A DNA stretch of 64,000 nt from an uncultured Nostocoides sp. (GTDB taxonomy: Bacteria > Actinomycetota > Actinomycetes > Actinomycetales > Dermatophilaceae): positions 248,001 through 312,000 of the forward strand of contig CALMQX010000033.1 of NCBI GenBank assembly GCA_937873315.1, in the 5' to 3' direction. The stretch's first letter is position 1. Every line of letters starts with the position of its first letter. The translations under genes were made by a program, and so were the position numbers. Below, in pieces: positions 1 through 7,872 of this stretch. Under the pieces are notes generated by a model that worked only from the letters and a program-made list of their open reading frames with translations, had not been told where the DNA came from and made no database searches.

Positions 1-342
1 GGGTCTCGGAGGACCCGAGGGACGAAGCCCGGAACTCCCTGCACGATGCACCTCACACCCGTGGAAACCTGCATCTAATGCAGATAACCTACGACGACCT
101 GCGCGGAGGCCGCAACGGGACAGGCGGGCTCGAGGCGTCACCGCCAAAGGAAACCGGCGCTGACCTGCACTGACCCGCACAGCCCGACGAAGAGGGAGTT
201 CTCGCATCTAGTGAAACTCCCGTTGTTTCAACGCCGATAATCTACATTATGTCAAGTAATACGAATTGGCGCCTCCGGTGAGGTCCCACACGGCGCAGGG
301 CCACGCTCTCCCCTGACACAGCCGCCGCGATCAGCGATACGT
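1..342. other. Left-edge region without a recognisable gene
   Basis: No convincing complete gene is seen here. One plus-strand frame is open from the edge (position 3) to a TGA at 171-173. Its 56 codons contain one ATG, at 78, and resemble no family I know, so it may be the C-terminal tail of a gene starting outside the window or chance. A short inverted repeat follows at 194-221. Positions 222-262 are clearly AT-richer than the surroundings (TTGTTT, TAATCT and TACATT words) and may hold the promoter of the decarboxylase gene, but no pair of hexamers has good spacing. Confidence 0.4.
194..221 (+). terminator. Weak stem-loop, possible terminator of an upstream gene
   Basis: A 7-bp perfect inverted repeat, GGGAGTT (194-200) and AACTCCC (215-221), encloses a 14-nt loop and is followed by GTTGTTT. 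It would terminate a transcript entering from the left edge. The loop is long and the T-run is interrupted, so the call is tentative. Confidence 0.35.
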
Positions 343-402
343 ATGTCTTGCTCCCACTGGACTGGATGTATCACGATCCGCCCATCGAGGTTCTTGGCCG
401 TC

Positions 403-1551
403 ATGACCGACCCGCTCGCGACTGACGCCTTGGCCACGCCATACCTTGAGCTCGACATCAGCGCCGCCGTGCGACGGTATCTGCAGCTCGCCGACTTGTT
501 CCCGGGCGTAGCCATCCATTACGCCGTCAAGGCCAATCCACACCCGCGGCTGCTGACCGCGCTCAGCCAGGTGGGTTGCCGCTTCGACGTGGCCAGTCCT
601 GCCGAAGTCGACGCCGCTCGCGCGGCGGGTTCGCGCCCTGAAGCGATGGTCTACTCCAACCCGGTCAAGCGACGCGACCATGTGGCACAGGCTCACTCGG
701 CAGGCGTGCGCCTGTTCGTCGTTGACAGTGCCAGCGAGGTCGCCAAGGTGGCTCAAGCCGCGCCCGGGTCTGCGGTCCTGGTCCGGCTGCTCACCTCCGG
801 CGCCGGCTCGGACTGGCCGCTCAGCCGCAAGTTCGGCGTCACCGAGGACGAGGCCGTGACCTTGCTCGTCGCCGCGAAACGTGCTGGGCTGCAAGCCGCA
901 GGAGTCGCATTCCACGTTGGCTCCCAACAGCGGGACCCGCGGGCCTGGGTCTCGCCGGTCGCGCAGGCCGCCAATATCTTCCGTCGAGTCGCCAGGTACG
1001 GCCTCTCCCCCTGGCTCGTTGACCTTGGCGGCGGCCTGCCCGCCCACCACGCCGGCGCGCATAAGCCGTTGGACCTCTATGCGGCCTCGATCTGGAATGC
1101 CGTCCGGCGCACCTTCGGTGGATCCTTGCCCGACCTCATTCTCGAACCCGGACGCGGCCTGGTCGGTGACGCCGGCACCGTGGTGAGCAGCGTCATTGGC
1201 ATCGTGCATCGCGGCGGGCGTCGATGGGTCTTCCTCGATGCAGGCATCTTCACCGGGCTGGTGGAGACCCTCGATGAGGCGATCCGATACCGGCTCGAGA
1301 CCACCGCATTCGGGCCGGTCGGTCCATGCGTCCTTGCTGGTCCGACCTGCGATAGCGCCGATGTGCTCTATGAAAAGGTGCCCGTCGACCTCCCGCTCTC
1401 CCTGGCCGAGGGCGACCAGGTCCGCTTCGCCAGCGCGGGCGCCTACACCTCCTGCTACTCGACGGTCGGATTCAACGGCTTCGCTCCCCTGCCAACCCAC
1501 GTGGCGAGTCGCGCGCGTCGTGCCGAACGCCTCAGTGCCCTGGCGGTCTAG
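403..1551 (+). CDS. Type III PLP-dependent decarboxylase (ornithine/lysine decarboxylase-like)
   Basis: This 382-aa protein belongs to the alanine-racemase-fold decarboxylases (fold type III), which convert ornithine, lysine or related amino acids to diamines using PLP. The PLP lysine lies in YAVKANP (K43). HVGSQ, the glycine-rich DLGGGLP phosphate-binding loop and EPGR follow in family order. Near the C terminus GPTCDSADVL supplies the catalytic cysteine and is followed by AGAY and the FNGF motif. Length fits bacterial family members. I chose ATG 403 because homology begins just after it and a GAGG lies 12 nt upstream; an in-frame ATG at 343 would add 20 unsupported residues. The substrate cannot be read from sequence: the family covers ornithine, lysine, arginine and diaminopimelate decarboxylases. 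An 18-bp tandem duplication covers its stop codon. Confidence 0.85.
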   Translation: MTDPLATDALATPYLELDISAAVRRYLQLADLFPGVAIHYAVKANPHPRLLTALSQVGCRFDVASPAEVDAARAAGSRPEAMVYSNPVKRRDHVAQAHSAGVRLFVVDSASEVAKVAQAAPGSAVLVRLLTSGAGSDWPLSRKFGVTEDEAVTLLVAAKRAGLQAAGVAFHVGSQQRDPRAWVSPVAQAANIFRRVARYGLSPWLVDLGGGLPAHHAGAHKPLDLYAASIWNAVRRTFGGSLPDLILEPGRGLVGDAGTVVSSVIGIVHRGGRRWVFLDAGIFTGLVETLDEAIRYRLETTAFGPVGPCVLAGPTCDSADVLYEKVPVDLPLSLAEGDQVRFASAGAYTSCYSTVGFNGFAPLPTHVASRARRAERLSALAV

Positions 1552-1577
1552 CCGGTCTTGGCGGTCTAGTCGGTCTT
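1542..1577 (+). repeat. 18-bp tandem duplication across the decarboxylase stop codon
   Basis: Two adjacent 18-bp units at 1542-1559 and 1560-1577 differ at one base. The first contains the gene's TAG stop (1549-1551) and the second carries a second copy of the same GTC-TAG context. It looks like a recent slippage duplication. Confidence 0.75.
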
Positions 1578-1583
1578 GCCGGG

Positions 1584-2225
1584 CTACATCGCCATGGCGA
1601 TGACAAGATTGATCATCGCGCCGAGAATCACCGTGCCGAAGAGATACGACAGCAACGTGTGGAAAAGCACGATCCGGCGAACCGCTGGCGTACGTAGATC
1701 GGTGTCCGAGACCTGGTAGGTCATCCCCAAGGTGAACGCCAGATAGGCAAAATCCGGCAGTCCTGGTTCGCCACCCTCGAAGGCAATGCAGCCTGGCTCG
1801 GCCAGGTAGTAGTGCCGGGCGTATCGAACCGTGTACACCGTGTGGATCGTGAGCCAGCCGCTGGCCACCGTCAAAAAGGTCAGCACCGGCCCCCAGGTCG
1901 CCGCTCGACCCTCGCCACTGAGCAAGAGGGCGATCCCCGCCAAACTCGCCAGAGCCGCGCTCACCGCGATCACGTCACCCTGAGAACGAGAGGCATCGTG
2001 ACCGTGGACGTAGGCCTTGGTGCGCGCGGCATCTGCCTGGGCGACGGTGAACAAGAGCGGAAGTGAGAACGTCAGCGCCGCGGCCACATACCCCCACAGC
2101 ACCCCCGGCCACACTCCCCCAGCGCTCTTCGGCATCAGCCACGCCACCGTGATACCGATCATCAGCGACAGCCCCATCCTGCGGCCGATGAGCAGGTCGG
2201 CGGTGCCGCTGCGGGCTTGTGTCAT
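1584..2225 (-). CDS. DUF1345 family integral membrane protein
   Basis: This 213-aa, very hydrophobic protein matches DUF1345. Several membrane segments are visible, and the C-terminal half carries the characteristic FTLGMTYQVSDTDL stretch followed by a final helix ending in INLVIAMAM. The biochemical function of the family is not known to me. ATG 2225 is preferred over a longer frame reaching 2342. The extra residues would be polar, would run into the divergent rlmC gene, and would bury a leaderless promoter-like TACGGT six bases before ATG 2225. It is a single-gene unit facing the convergent decarboxylase gene and divergent from rlmC. Confidence 0.8.
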   Translation of the reverse strand: MTQARSGTADLLIGRRMGLSLMIGITVAWLMPKSAGGVWPGVLWGYVAAALTFSLPLLFTVAQADAARTKAYVHGHDASRSQGDVIAVSAALASLAGIALLLSGEGRAATWGPVLTFLTVASGWLTIHTVYTVRYARHYYLAEPGCIAFEGGEPGLPDFAYLAFTLGMTYQVSDTDLRTPAVRRIVLFHTLLSYLFGTVILGAMINLVIAMAM

Positions 2226-2237
2226 GACGACACCGTA
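2226..2237 (-). promoter_or_regulatory. -10 element of a leaderless start (DUF1345 gene)
   Basis: On the minus strand TACGGT (2237-2232) is followed by six bases and then ATG 2225. This is the spacing expected if transcription starts at the A of the ATG. No Shine-Dalgarno sequence is present, which agrees with a leaderless mRNA. Confidence 0.5.
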
Positions 2238-2259
2238 GGCCTCTGGCAGGCTGTCCGTC

Positions 2260-3372
2260 GTGCGTTGTGGGTACTTCGATGACGGGCGATGCCGATCGTG
2301 CGAGCTGATGGGCACGCCGTATGCCGCACAGCTCGCCGACAAGGTGGCCCGGGTCCGTCATCAACTGGACCCGGTGACATCGGGCGCGACCTGGCTCGAG
2401 CCCTTGCCCTCGCGTGAGTCCGGCTTCCGCAATAAGGCGAAGTTGGTCGTCGGCGGTTCGCCGCGCGATGTCACCCTGGGCATCCTCGATCAGAGTGGAC
2501 GCGGTGTCGACCTTCGCGACTGCGGCTTGTATGAGCCCGCGATCAGCCAAGCTCTCCCCCAGCTGATCGATATCGTGAATCGTCTTGAACTGCAGCCGTA
2601 TTCAGTTCCGCATCGATCGGGCGAACTCAAGAACATCCTGGTCACGGCAAACCCCGTCGGTGAACTCATGGTGCGGCTGGTCATGCGGTCCACCCACCAC
2701 CTGGCCCGCATTACCTCCCGACGCGAGCAGATCTACGCGGCACTCCCCCACCTCAAGGTGCTCTCGGTCAATATCCTCCCCGAACACAAAGCGGTGCTCG
2801 AGGGCGAGCGGGAGATCATCCTCACCGAGCAATCCAGCCTTCCCATGGTGGTCAACGGGCACACGCTCCGCCTGCCCGTGGCCAGCTTCTTCCAGACCAA
2901 CACCGCGGTCGCGGCCGGTCTGTATCGCCAGGCCGCCACCTGGGTGGATCAGGCCGAGCCGAACTCGATCTGGGATCTCTACTGCGGCATTGGCGGTTTC
3001 GCGGCTCATGTCGCGGCGCCGGGCCGTGAGGTCACCGGCGTGGAAGTATCCGCCGAGGCGATCACAGCGGCCAGGACCTCGTCGCCGCAGGTGAGTTTCG
3101 TGGCGGGTGATGCCACGGCATACGCACGGCGCCAGCCGTCCCCGGACCTGGTCATCGTCAACCCGCCGCGACGAGGCCTCGGGCGCGAGCTGAGTGCCTG
3201 GCTCGAGCTCAGCGCGGCGCGCACGGTGGTGTACTCAAGCTGCCATCCGGGCTCCATGGCCGAAGACCTGCGGCAGATGCCCTCGTGGCGGGTTGTTCAG
3301 GCCCGAGTGTTTGACATGTTTCCGCAGACGCACCACGTCGAGGTCATGGCCTTGCTCACCCGCCAGGACTGA
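2260..3372 (+). CDS. rlmC: 23S rRNA (uracil(747)-C(5))-methyltransferase
   Basis: This 370-aa protein of the RumA/TrmA family uses SAM to methylate C5 of a uracil in 23S rRNA. Four cysteines at C3, C11, C14 and C88 are placed as in RlmC/RumB [4Fe-4S] proteins, and there is no N-terminal TRAM domain, which favours RlmC over RlmD. The Rossmann SAM site is IWDLYCGIGGFAAH, the NPPRRGLG motif follows, and the catalytic cysteine is in VYSSCHPG. The GTG start is fixed by the cysteine-rich N terminus. CAGGCT lies seven bases before it, a weaker version of the leaderless pattern seen elsewhere in the window. It is convergent with the TsaC/YciO gene with only 11 nt between the stop codons. Confidence 0.92.
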   Translation: MRCGYFDDGRCRSCELMGTPYAAQLADKVARVRHQLDPVTSGATWLEPLPSRESGFRNKAKLVVGGSPRDVTLGILDQSGRGVDLRDCGLYEPAISQALPQLIDIVNRLELQPYSVPHRSGELKNILVTANPVGELMVRLVMRSTHHLARITSRREQIYAALPHLKVLSVNILPEHKAVLEGEREIILTEQSSLPMVVNGHTLRLPVASFFQTNTAVAAGLYRQAATWVDQAEPNSIWDLYCGIGGFAAHVAAPGREVTGVEVSAEAITAARTSSPQVSFVAGDATAYARRQPSPDLVIVNPPRRGLGRELSAWLELSAARTVVYSSCHPGSMAEDLRQMPSWRVVQARVFDMFPQTHHVEVMALLTRQD

Positions 3373-3383
3373 GTCACCCAGGA

Positions 3384-4004
3384 CTACCGAAAACGGTCCG
3401 GGTCCCCGGCGCCCTCGCGCACCACCTCGGCGATGCCATCGGAGTAGTCCACGACGGTAGTCGGCTCAATGCCGCATTCGCCGGAGTCGACAACCACATC
3501 CACGGCATGATCGAGCGCATCCTTGACCGACCACCCGTCCGCCATCGGCGCGCTCTCCCCCGGCAGAATGAGCGTCGAAGAGAGCAGCGGCTCCCCCAGT
3601 TCGGCCAGCAGCGCGCGCACCACTGGATGGTTAGGAATCCGCACTCCCACGGTCTTCTTGCGGGCGTGCAAGAGTCGCCGAGGGACCTCTTTGGTGGCCG
3701 GCAGGATGAAGGTGTAGGAGCCCGGAGTCGCCGCCTTGATCGCTCGGAAGACCGCATTGTCGATGTGCACGAACTGCCCGAGTTGCGCGAAGTCCTTGCA
3801 GACCAAGGTGTAGTGGTGCTTGTCATCAAGCCGACGGATCTCCCGAATCCGGTCCTTGGCGCTTTGGTTGCCGAGCATCGCGCCCAAGGCATACCCGGAG
3901 TCCGTCGGATAGGCGATCAGCCCACCATCGCGCAGCACCGCGACGGCCTGGGCGATCAGCCGAGGCTGCGGATCGATCGGATGGACATCGAGGTACCGGG
4001 CCAT
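3384..4004 (-). CDS. Sua5/YciO/YrdC-type L-threonylcarbamoyladenylate synthase-like protein
   Basis: This 206-aa protein has one YrdC-like domain of the TsaC/Sua5/YciO superfamily, whose well-known members make threonylcarbamoyl-AMP for the t6A modification of tRNA. The N-terminal GGLIAYPTDSGYALGA signature, a KDRIREIRRLDDKHHYTL block and the GVRIPNHPV motif are present. The KxR nucleotide-binding region and the length resemble the YciO branch more than canonical TsaC, so it may be a paralogue rather than the t6A enzyme; a neighbouring tsaBDE set would argue otherwise but none is visible. It is the last gene of an operon with the OsmC and DUF1697 genes: only 3 nt separate it from the OsmC stop codon, so transcription is probably shared. 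Confidence 0.82.
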   Translation of the reverse strand: MARYLDVHPIDPQPRLIAQAVAVLRDGGLIAYPTDSGYALGAMLGNQSAKDRIREIRRLDDKHHYTLVCKDFAQLGQFVHIDNAVFRAIKAATPGSYTFILPATKEVPRRLLHARKKTVGVRIPNHPVVRALLAELGEPLLSSTLILPGESAPMADGWSVKDALDHAVDVVVDSGECGIEPTTVVDYSDGIAEVVREGAGDPDRFR

Positions 4005-4007
4005 CGG

Positions 4008-4472
4008 TCAGCCGATCCGCATCTCGACAGGAGTGCCCGCCTGAACGGTCCGGGAGACCGTGCACAGGCGATCGTGGCTCGCAGCGATCGCTCGCGGCAC
4101 CATGGCGCGGGCCTTGTCGCCGTCCTCCCCCGCCGGGAAGCGCAGGGTGAAGGTCACCTCGATATCGGCCAGGACGTTGCCGCCGCCGCCGTCCTTGGTC
4201 TTGGTTCCGGCGGCGCTCACGGTGAATGACTCGGGCTCGGCCCGGCGACTCGTGAGGTGGTCCACATCAACCGCAGAGCATCCGGCGATAGCGGTGAGCA
4301 GCAACTCCACCGGGGTGAAATCAGCGCTGTCGCCGCCCCCAATGGTGATCTGGCCGCCGCGAATGTTGGTCACCAGATAGGCGCCCAAAGCGGTGCGCTG
4401 CATGGAGATCTCTCGATGCCCTAAGCCGGTGCCGCCGGTGGGCTCGGTGGCAGCGTCGTCGGTCGCATTCAT
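4008..4472 (-). CDS. OsmC family peroxide-detoxifying protein
   Basis: This 154-aa OsmC/Ohr-fold protein has the two conserved redox cysteines, one in TAIAGCSAVDVDHL and one in HDRLCTVSR. Proteins of this family reduce organic hydroperoxides by a thiol mechanism. The OsmC-like spacing and the GTP-VELLL segment before the first cysteine are visible. ATG 4472 is preferred over an upstream start at 4487 because it overlaps the DUF1697 stop codon as ATGA (4469-4472), a standard translational-coupling junction. Its physiological reductant and substrate cannot be judged from sequence. Confidence 0.85.
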   Translation of the reverse strand: MNATDDAATEPTGGTGLGHREISMQRTALGAYLVTNIRGGQITIGGGDSADFTPVELLLTAIAGCSAVDVDHLTSRRAEPESFTVSAAGTKTKDGGGGNVLADIEVTFTLRFPAGEDGDKARAMVPRAIAASHDRLCTVSRTVQAGTPVEMRIG

Positions 4473-5014
4473 TGGGTCTCTCCCCATCTCTCGGCGATCT
4501 CACGCACGACCTTAAAGTCGCGCCAGGTAGTGACGGCTCCGGTGATCCGCTCGATCCGAGCGTTCGTGAGCCGGGTCCTATGGAAGTCAATGGTGAGCTC
4601 GGCCAGTACATCCTGGTCCAGGACGCGGGCCCGCTCCCCCGAGTTGTCCCAGCCATCGAGGACTTCCCTGGCTGGCCCGGCAATCGCTCGGTCGGCGAAG
4701 GCCAGATAGCGGCGCCCGCCGGGCTCCAGCAGCGGCGGTATGCCCTCAACCCGCTTCACCAGGGCATTGAGCTCGGTCGGCGTTCGGACGATCGCTGGGA
4801 TCTCGAAACCGGCCCACTGCGAGAGCACGGTGGAGACCCTGGACGCCACGGCCGAGGTGGTGCGCTGGCGAGATCTAAGCAGCAGATTCCCGCTCTGGAT
4901 GTGGCTCTCAACGCCAGTGAATCCGGCCTCCTCCAAGGTATGCCGCAGGTCAGCCATCTTCACGAAGCGGCCGGCCACATTCACGGCGCGCAAGAAGACG
5001 ATGACCTGGGGCAT
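4469..5014 (-). CDS. DUF1697 family protein
   Basis: This 181-aa protein matches DUF1697 from its first residues (MPQVIVFLRAVNVAG, then ADLRHTLEEAGF and the HIQSGNLLLRS segment). The family is widespread in bacteria and has no assigned reaction that I know of. It heads a three-gene unit with the OsmC and Sua5/YciO-like genes. ATG 5014 is chosen over ATG 5026 because the family begins with the MPQVIVFLR motif and CATGAT sits seven bases before it, a weak leaderless-type -10. It ends in the ATGA overlap with the OsmC gene. Confidence 0.85.
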   Translation of the reverse strand: MPQVIVFLRAVNVAGRFVKMADLRHTLEEAGFTGVESHIQSGNLLLRSRQRTTSAVASRVSTVLSQWAGFEIPAIVRTPTELNALVKRVEGIPPLLEPGGRRYLAFADRAIAGPAREVLDGWDNSGERARVLDQDVLAELTIDFHRTRLTNARIERITGAVTTWRDFKVVREIAERWGETQ

Positions 5015-5060
5015 ACCCGCGATCATGGCACGACATCCGGACAGTGCCTCTCACCCGTGA

Positions 5061-5594
5061 GGAAGCGACGCGGCATCAGCCCAACGAGTTGAACTCTCGG
5101 CGCCAGCCGACGGGCTCTCCTGGACAGCTTTCGGCCAACAGCCACCCACTCAAGTCGAGGCTGGTCGGGCTGATCGGGTTGCGCTCGCGAACACGACCTA
5201 CAACCAGGTACAAAAGCACGGCTCGTGGCTGCCGACCCGGCTGGATGGGCAACTGGGGGTGGTGAGCATCGACGTCGAGGAACTCATCGGACACGGGTGC
5301 GCACGGATCCACGACTCCATGACGGTCGACTACACCGCCGCTCACCCCAACCTGGGGAACCTGTCAATCACGATCACCGGCCCTGGTGGCCCTTACCACT
5401 ACAACCTGCCGCCGGTCGGACCCGACGTCCACGGTCAGGTCACCGACCTGCGTGACGTCGCGAACAACGCCGTCGCCGTGTCGTCGCTCCCCAAGTGCAG
5501 CTATCTGCTCGCGGCGTCGATCGACCTGCTCCTCACGACAGGCGACTCGGTGCCATTGCCGATCAGCGACACCATCGCCTTCACGACGGAATAG
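5061..5594 (+). pseudogene. Startless open frame, probable 5'-truncated gene remnant
   Basis: One frame stays open from just after a TGA at 5058-5060 to TAG 5592-5594, about 177 codons, with protein-like composition. However, it has no ATG, GTG or TTG until GTG 5259. The part before 5259 (including RVALANTTYNQVQKHG and SWLPTRLDGQ) reads as continuous protein with the part after it (VVSIDVEELIGHGC, LSITITGPGGPYHYNLPP, LPKCSYLLAASIDLLL). I recognise no family. The simplest reading is the 3' part of a gene that lost its 5' end. The alternative is a functional 111-aa protein starting at GTG 5259 or GTG 5262. A strong stem-loop terminator sits 18 bases after the stop, so the region was, or is, transcribed rightward. 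Confidence 0.5.
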
Positions 5595-5612
5595 CAAAGG
5601 CTCACGCGAGGT

Positions 5613-5648
5613 CGTGCCGAAGCCGTCAGATCCGACGGCTTCGGCACG
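5613..5648 (+). terminator. Strong stem-loop terminator after the gene remnant
   Basis: A perfect 15-bp inverted repeat (5613-5627 with 5634-5648) encloses the loop AGATCC. There is no T-run, as is common in actinobacterial terminators. It separates the remnant from the histidine phosphatase gene. Confidence 0.75.
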
Positions 5649-5682
5649 CGAGATCATGGCGCGACATGCGACAGTGATCCGC

Positions 5683-6288
5683 ATGACGTCGCACGAATAC
5701 GCCTCGGGGGCACTGGTCCTCATCCGGCACGGAGAGACCGAGTGGGCCGTTGCGGGGCGGCATACCGGCCGAACCGACGTTCCCCTCACCGCCCGTGGTG
5801 AGGACGGCGCCCGCGCGCTGAGGCCGCTTGTTGCGGCCTTCCGGCCGTCTTTGGTGCTGGCTTCACCACTGCAGCGCGCACGCCGGACGGCCGAGCTTGC
5901 CGGGCTGACCCCGAACCTCGATGACGACCTTGTCGAGTGGGACTACGGCGGGTATGAAGGCCTGACCTCGGCGGAGATTCGCGAGCGCTCCGGCGATCCC
6001 GACTGGACCGTGATGCAGGACGGTGTGGTGCCGGGGAAAACTCCCGGGGAGTCGATCGAAGAGGTGGCGGCGCGCGCGGCACGCGTCATCGCTCGGGTCG
6101 CTCCGGCACTAGCCGACGGCGATGTCATCCTGGTCGCGCATGGCCATCTGCTGCGCATCCTGGCAGCTACCTACCTGCGGGCGGAACCCCGGTTCGCCGG
6201 TCAGCTCTTGCTCGGTGCCGGCGCGCTGTGTGTCCTGCGCCAGGACAAAGATGGCGGCGCCATCGACACCTGGAATCAACGACCCTAA
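5683..6288 (+). CDS. Histidine phosphatase family protein (phosphoglycerate-mutase-like)
   Basis: This 201-aa protein has the catalytic LIRHGETEW motif close to its N terminus, the second-arginine region SPLQRARRTAELAG, the EWDYGGYEGL acid-base segment, and the second histidine in LVAHGHLLRILA. It is a branch-1 histidine phosphatase, forming a phosphohistidine intermediate on phosphate esters. The substrate is not determinable; bacterial members include cofactor-dependent mutases, alpha-ribazole phosphatases and broad-specificity enzymes. ATG 5683 is chosen because the family begins just before the RHG motif; the frame extends far upstream only as an overlap of the remnant in another frame. 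GACAGT seven bases upstream could be a weak leaderless -10. Confidence 0.88.
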   Translation: MTSHEYASGALVLIRHGETEWAVAGRHTGRTDVPLTARGEDGARALRPLVAAFRPSLVLASPLQRARRTAELAGLTPNLDDDLVEWDYGGYEGLTSAEIRERSGDPDWTVMQDGVVPGKTPGESIEEVAARAARVIARVAPALADGDVILVAHGHLLRILAATYLRAEPRFAGQLLLGAGALCVLRQDKDGGAIDTWNQRP

Positions 6289-6298
6289 CCCGACAGCG

Positions 6299-7780
6299 TC
6301 AGGGCATCGGCCAGGTGTGCACCGGGGCATTGACGTCCATGTGCGACTTGTACTCCTCCAGCATCCGAGCGAGTGCGGTGCGACGGTCCATCCCGCGAGC
6401 TTCAAAGGCCTCAACAGCCCGGGTCATCCAGACCGCGCCGTTGACCCCGGTGGTGCATCGTCCCTCGATCACGCCCAGGTAGCGGTCGCGGACGGCCTGC
6501 GAAACTCCCCACTCCTCAAGGCCCTCATGGGCCATCGGCAGCAGGTGGCGTAGGACGAGTTCCTCGGCGTTGACCTCGCCGAAGCCGGGCCAATACAGCT
6601 TGGCGTCCATGCCATCCCGGTACCCGCGGCGGAAGTTCTCTTCGGCGGCGGAGAAGCTCATCTTGGTCCACACCGGACGGTCTTCGTGCGCAAGTTTGCG
6701 CACGCAGCCGTAGTAGAAGGCCGCATTGGCCATCACATCGACGATGGTCGGTCCGGCCGGGAGCACCCGGTTCTCCACCCGCAGGTGTGGCTTGCCGTCG
6801 ACGACGTCGTAGATCGGCCGATTCCAGCGGTAGATCGTCCCATTGTGGAGCCGCAATTCCGCCAGGGTGGGCGCGATGCCGGCCTCCAGCTTGGCCATCG
6901 GGTCCTCATCCGTGGTTTCGGCCAGCAGCGTCGGGTAGTAGCGAACGTTCTCCTCGAAGAGGTCGAAGATGGAGGTCACCCAGCGCTCGCCGAACCACAC
7001 CCGGGGACGGACGCCTTGGTTCTTCAGCTCCACCGGGCGGGTGTCGCAGGCTTGGTGGAAGACCTCGATCCGGCTCTCGGCGTGCAAGCGTTTGCCGAAG
7101 AAGTACGGGCTATTGGCCGCCAGCGCGAGCTGCGGAGCGGCCAGGGCCTGGGCGGCATTCCAGTGGTCAGCGAACTCTAAGGGCGCGACCTGCAGGTGCA
7201 ATTGAACGCTGGTGCAAGCGGATTCGGGCGCCAGGGTGTCGCAGTACGTGGCCAGGTGCTCCCCGGTCGGACCCTCGATGTCGAGTTCGATGTCCTCGCC
7301 GCGGGCGCCGAGCACTGAGTCTTGCAGTGCGGCATAACGGTTGCTGTCGCTGATCCATTCGCCCTCGTAGTGCTCAGGCATGATCGTCGGCAACATGCCG
7401 ATCGCGACGATGGTGCTGCCGACCTCCTTAGCCCGCTCGGAGGCGTGGTTGAGGTTGGCCCGTAGTTCCTCCTCCAACTCGATGGCCGCGTCGCCGGGGA
7501 GTGGACGTGGCGGCACATTGAGTTCGATGTTGTATTGAGCGAGCTCGGTTTGGAAGGCCTCGTCGGCGATGGCCTTGAGGACCTCCTTGTTGTGGAAGTG
7601 CGGCTGGAAGTTCTCGTCGACCAGGTTGAGTTCAATCTCGAGACCGGTCATCGGTCGGTCGAACTCGAACTGGCTCTGATTCAGCATGCGCTCAAAGACG
7701 TCGAGGTTCAGCCGGACCTTCTCGCGATAGCGCTGGCGCTCCTCGCGGTTGTAACTGATCGCATTGACTTCGACTCCCAT
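6299..7780 (-). CDS. Glutamate-cysteine ligase family 2 (GCS2) protein
   Basis: This 493-aa protein belongs to the GCS2 carboxylate-amine ligase family, which joins glutamate to cysteine or another amine with ATP. The glutamate-binding TGLEIELNLVD motif near residue 40, the EHYEGEWISDSNRY block, and the central ANSPYFFGKRLHAESRIE region are visible. In actinobacteria such enzymes can feed ergothioneine synthesis (EgtA) or make gamma-glutamyl peptides of unknown use. No ergothioneine genes are adjacent, so the role is open. ATG 7780 (MGVEVNAISYNREERQ) is preferred over ATG 7798 because family proteins start there. It is divergent from sbcD with 92 bp between. Confidence 0.85.
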   Translation of the reverse strand: MGVEVNAISYNREERQRYREKVRLNLDVFERMLNQSQFEFDRPMTGLEIELNLVDENFQPHFHNKEVLKAIADEAFQTELAQYNIELNVPPRPLPGDAAIELEEELRANLNHASERAKEVGSTIVAIGMLPTIMPEHYEGEWISDSNRYAALQDSVLGARGEDIELDIEGPTGEHLATYCDTLAPESACTSVQLHLQVAPLEFADHWNAAQALAAPQLALAANSPYFFGKRLHAESRIEVFHQACDTRPVELKNQGVRPRVWFGERWVTSIFDLFEENVRYYPTLLAETTDEDPMAKLEAGIAPTLAELRLHNGTIYRWNRPIYDVVDGKPHLRVENRVLPAGPTIVDVMANAAFYYGCVRKLAHEDRPVWTKMSFSAAEENFRRGYRDGMDAKLYWPGFGEVNAEELVLRHLLPMAHEGLEEWGVSQAVRDRYLGVIEGRCTTGVNGAVWMTRAVEAFEARGMDRRTALARMLEEYKSHMDVNAPVHTWPMP

Positions 7781-7860
7781 GGAGTCAACCAACCACATTT
7801 CGAGTGTGGACGGAATGGGTGGACTGCGTTTCGGTCACGCGCACTGTCGGTGCCGACTCA

Positions 7861-7872
7861 TAGCGTGGGCGT
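7861..7872 (+). promoter_or_regulatory. -10 element of a leaderless sbcD start
   Basis: TAGCGT (7861-7866) is followed by six bases and ATG 7873, and no ribosome binding site is present. This predicts a leaderless sbcDC transcript. Confidence 0.5.

Noticed and set aside
3..173. Possible C-terminal gene fragment at the left edge
   Set aside because: Only 56 codons, no recognised family and moderate codon bias; not enough to call a gene.
331..1500. Long minus-strand frame (389 codons) opposite the decarboxylase
   Set aside because: It is the antisense shadow of a well-supported gene; its Gly/Arg/Asp-rich translation resembles no family.
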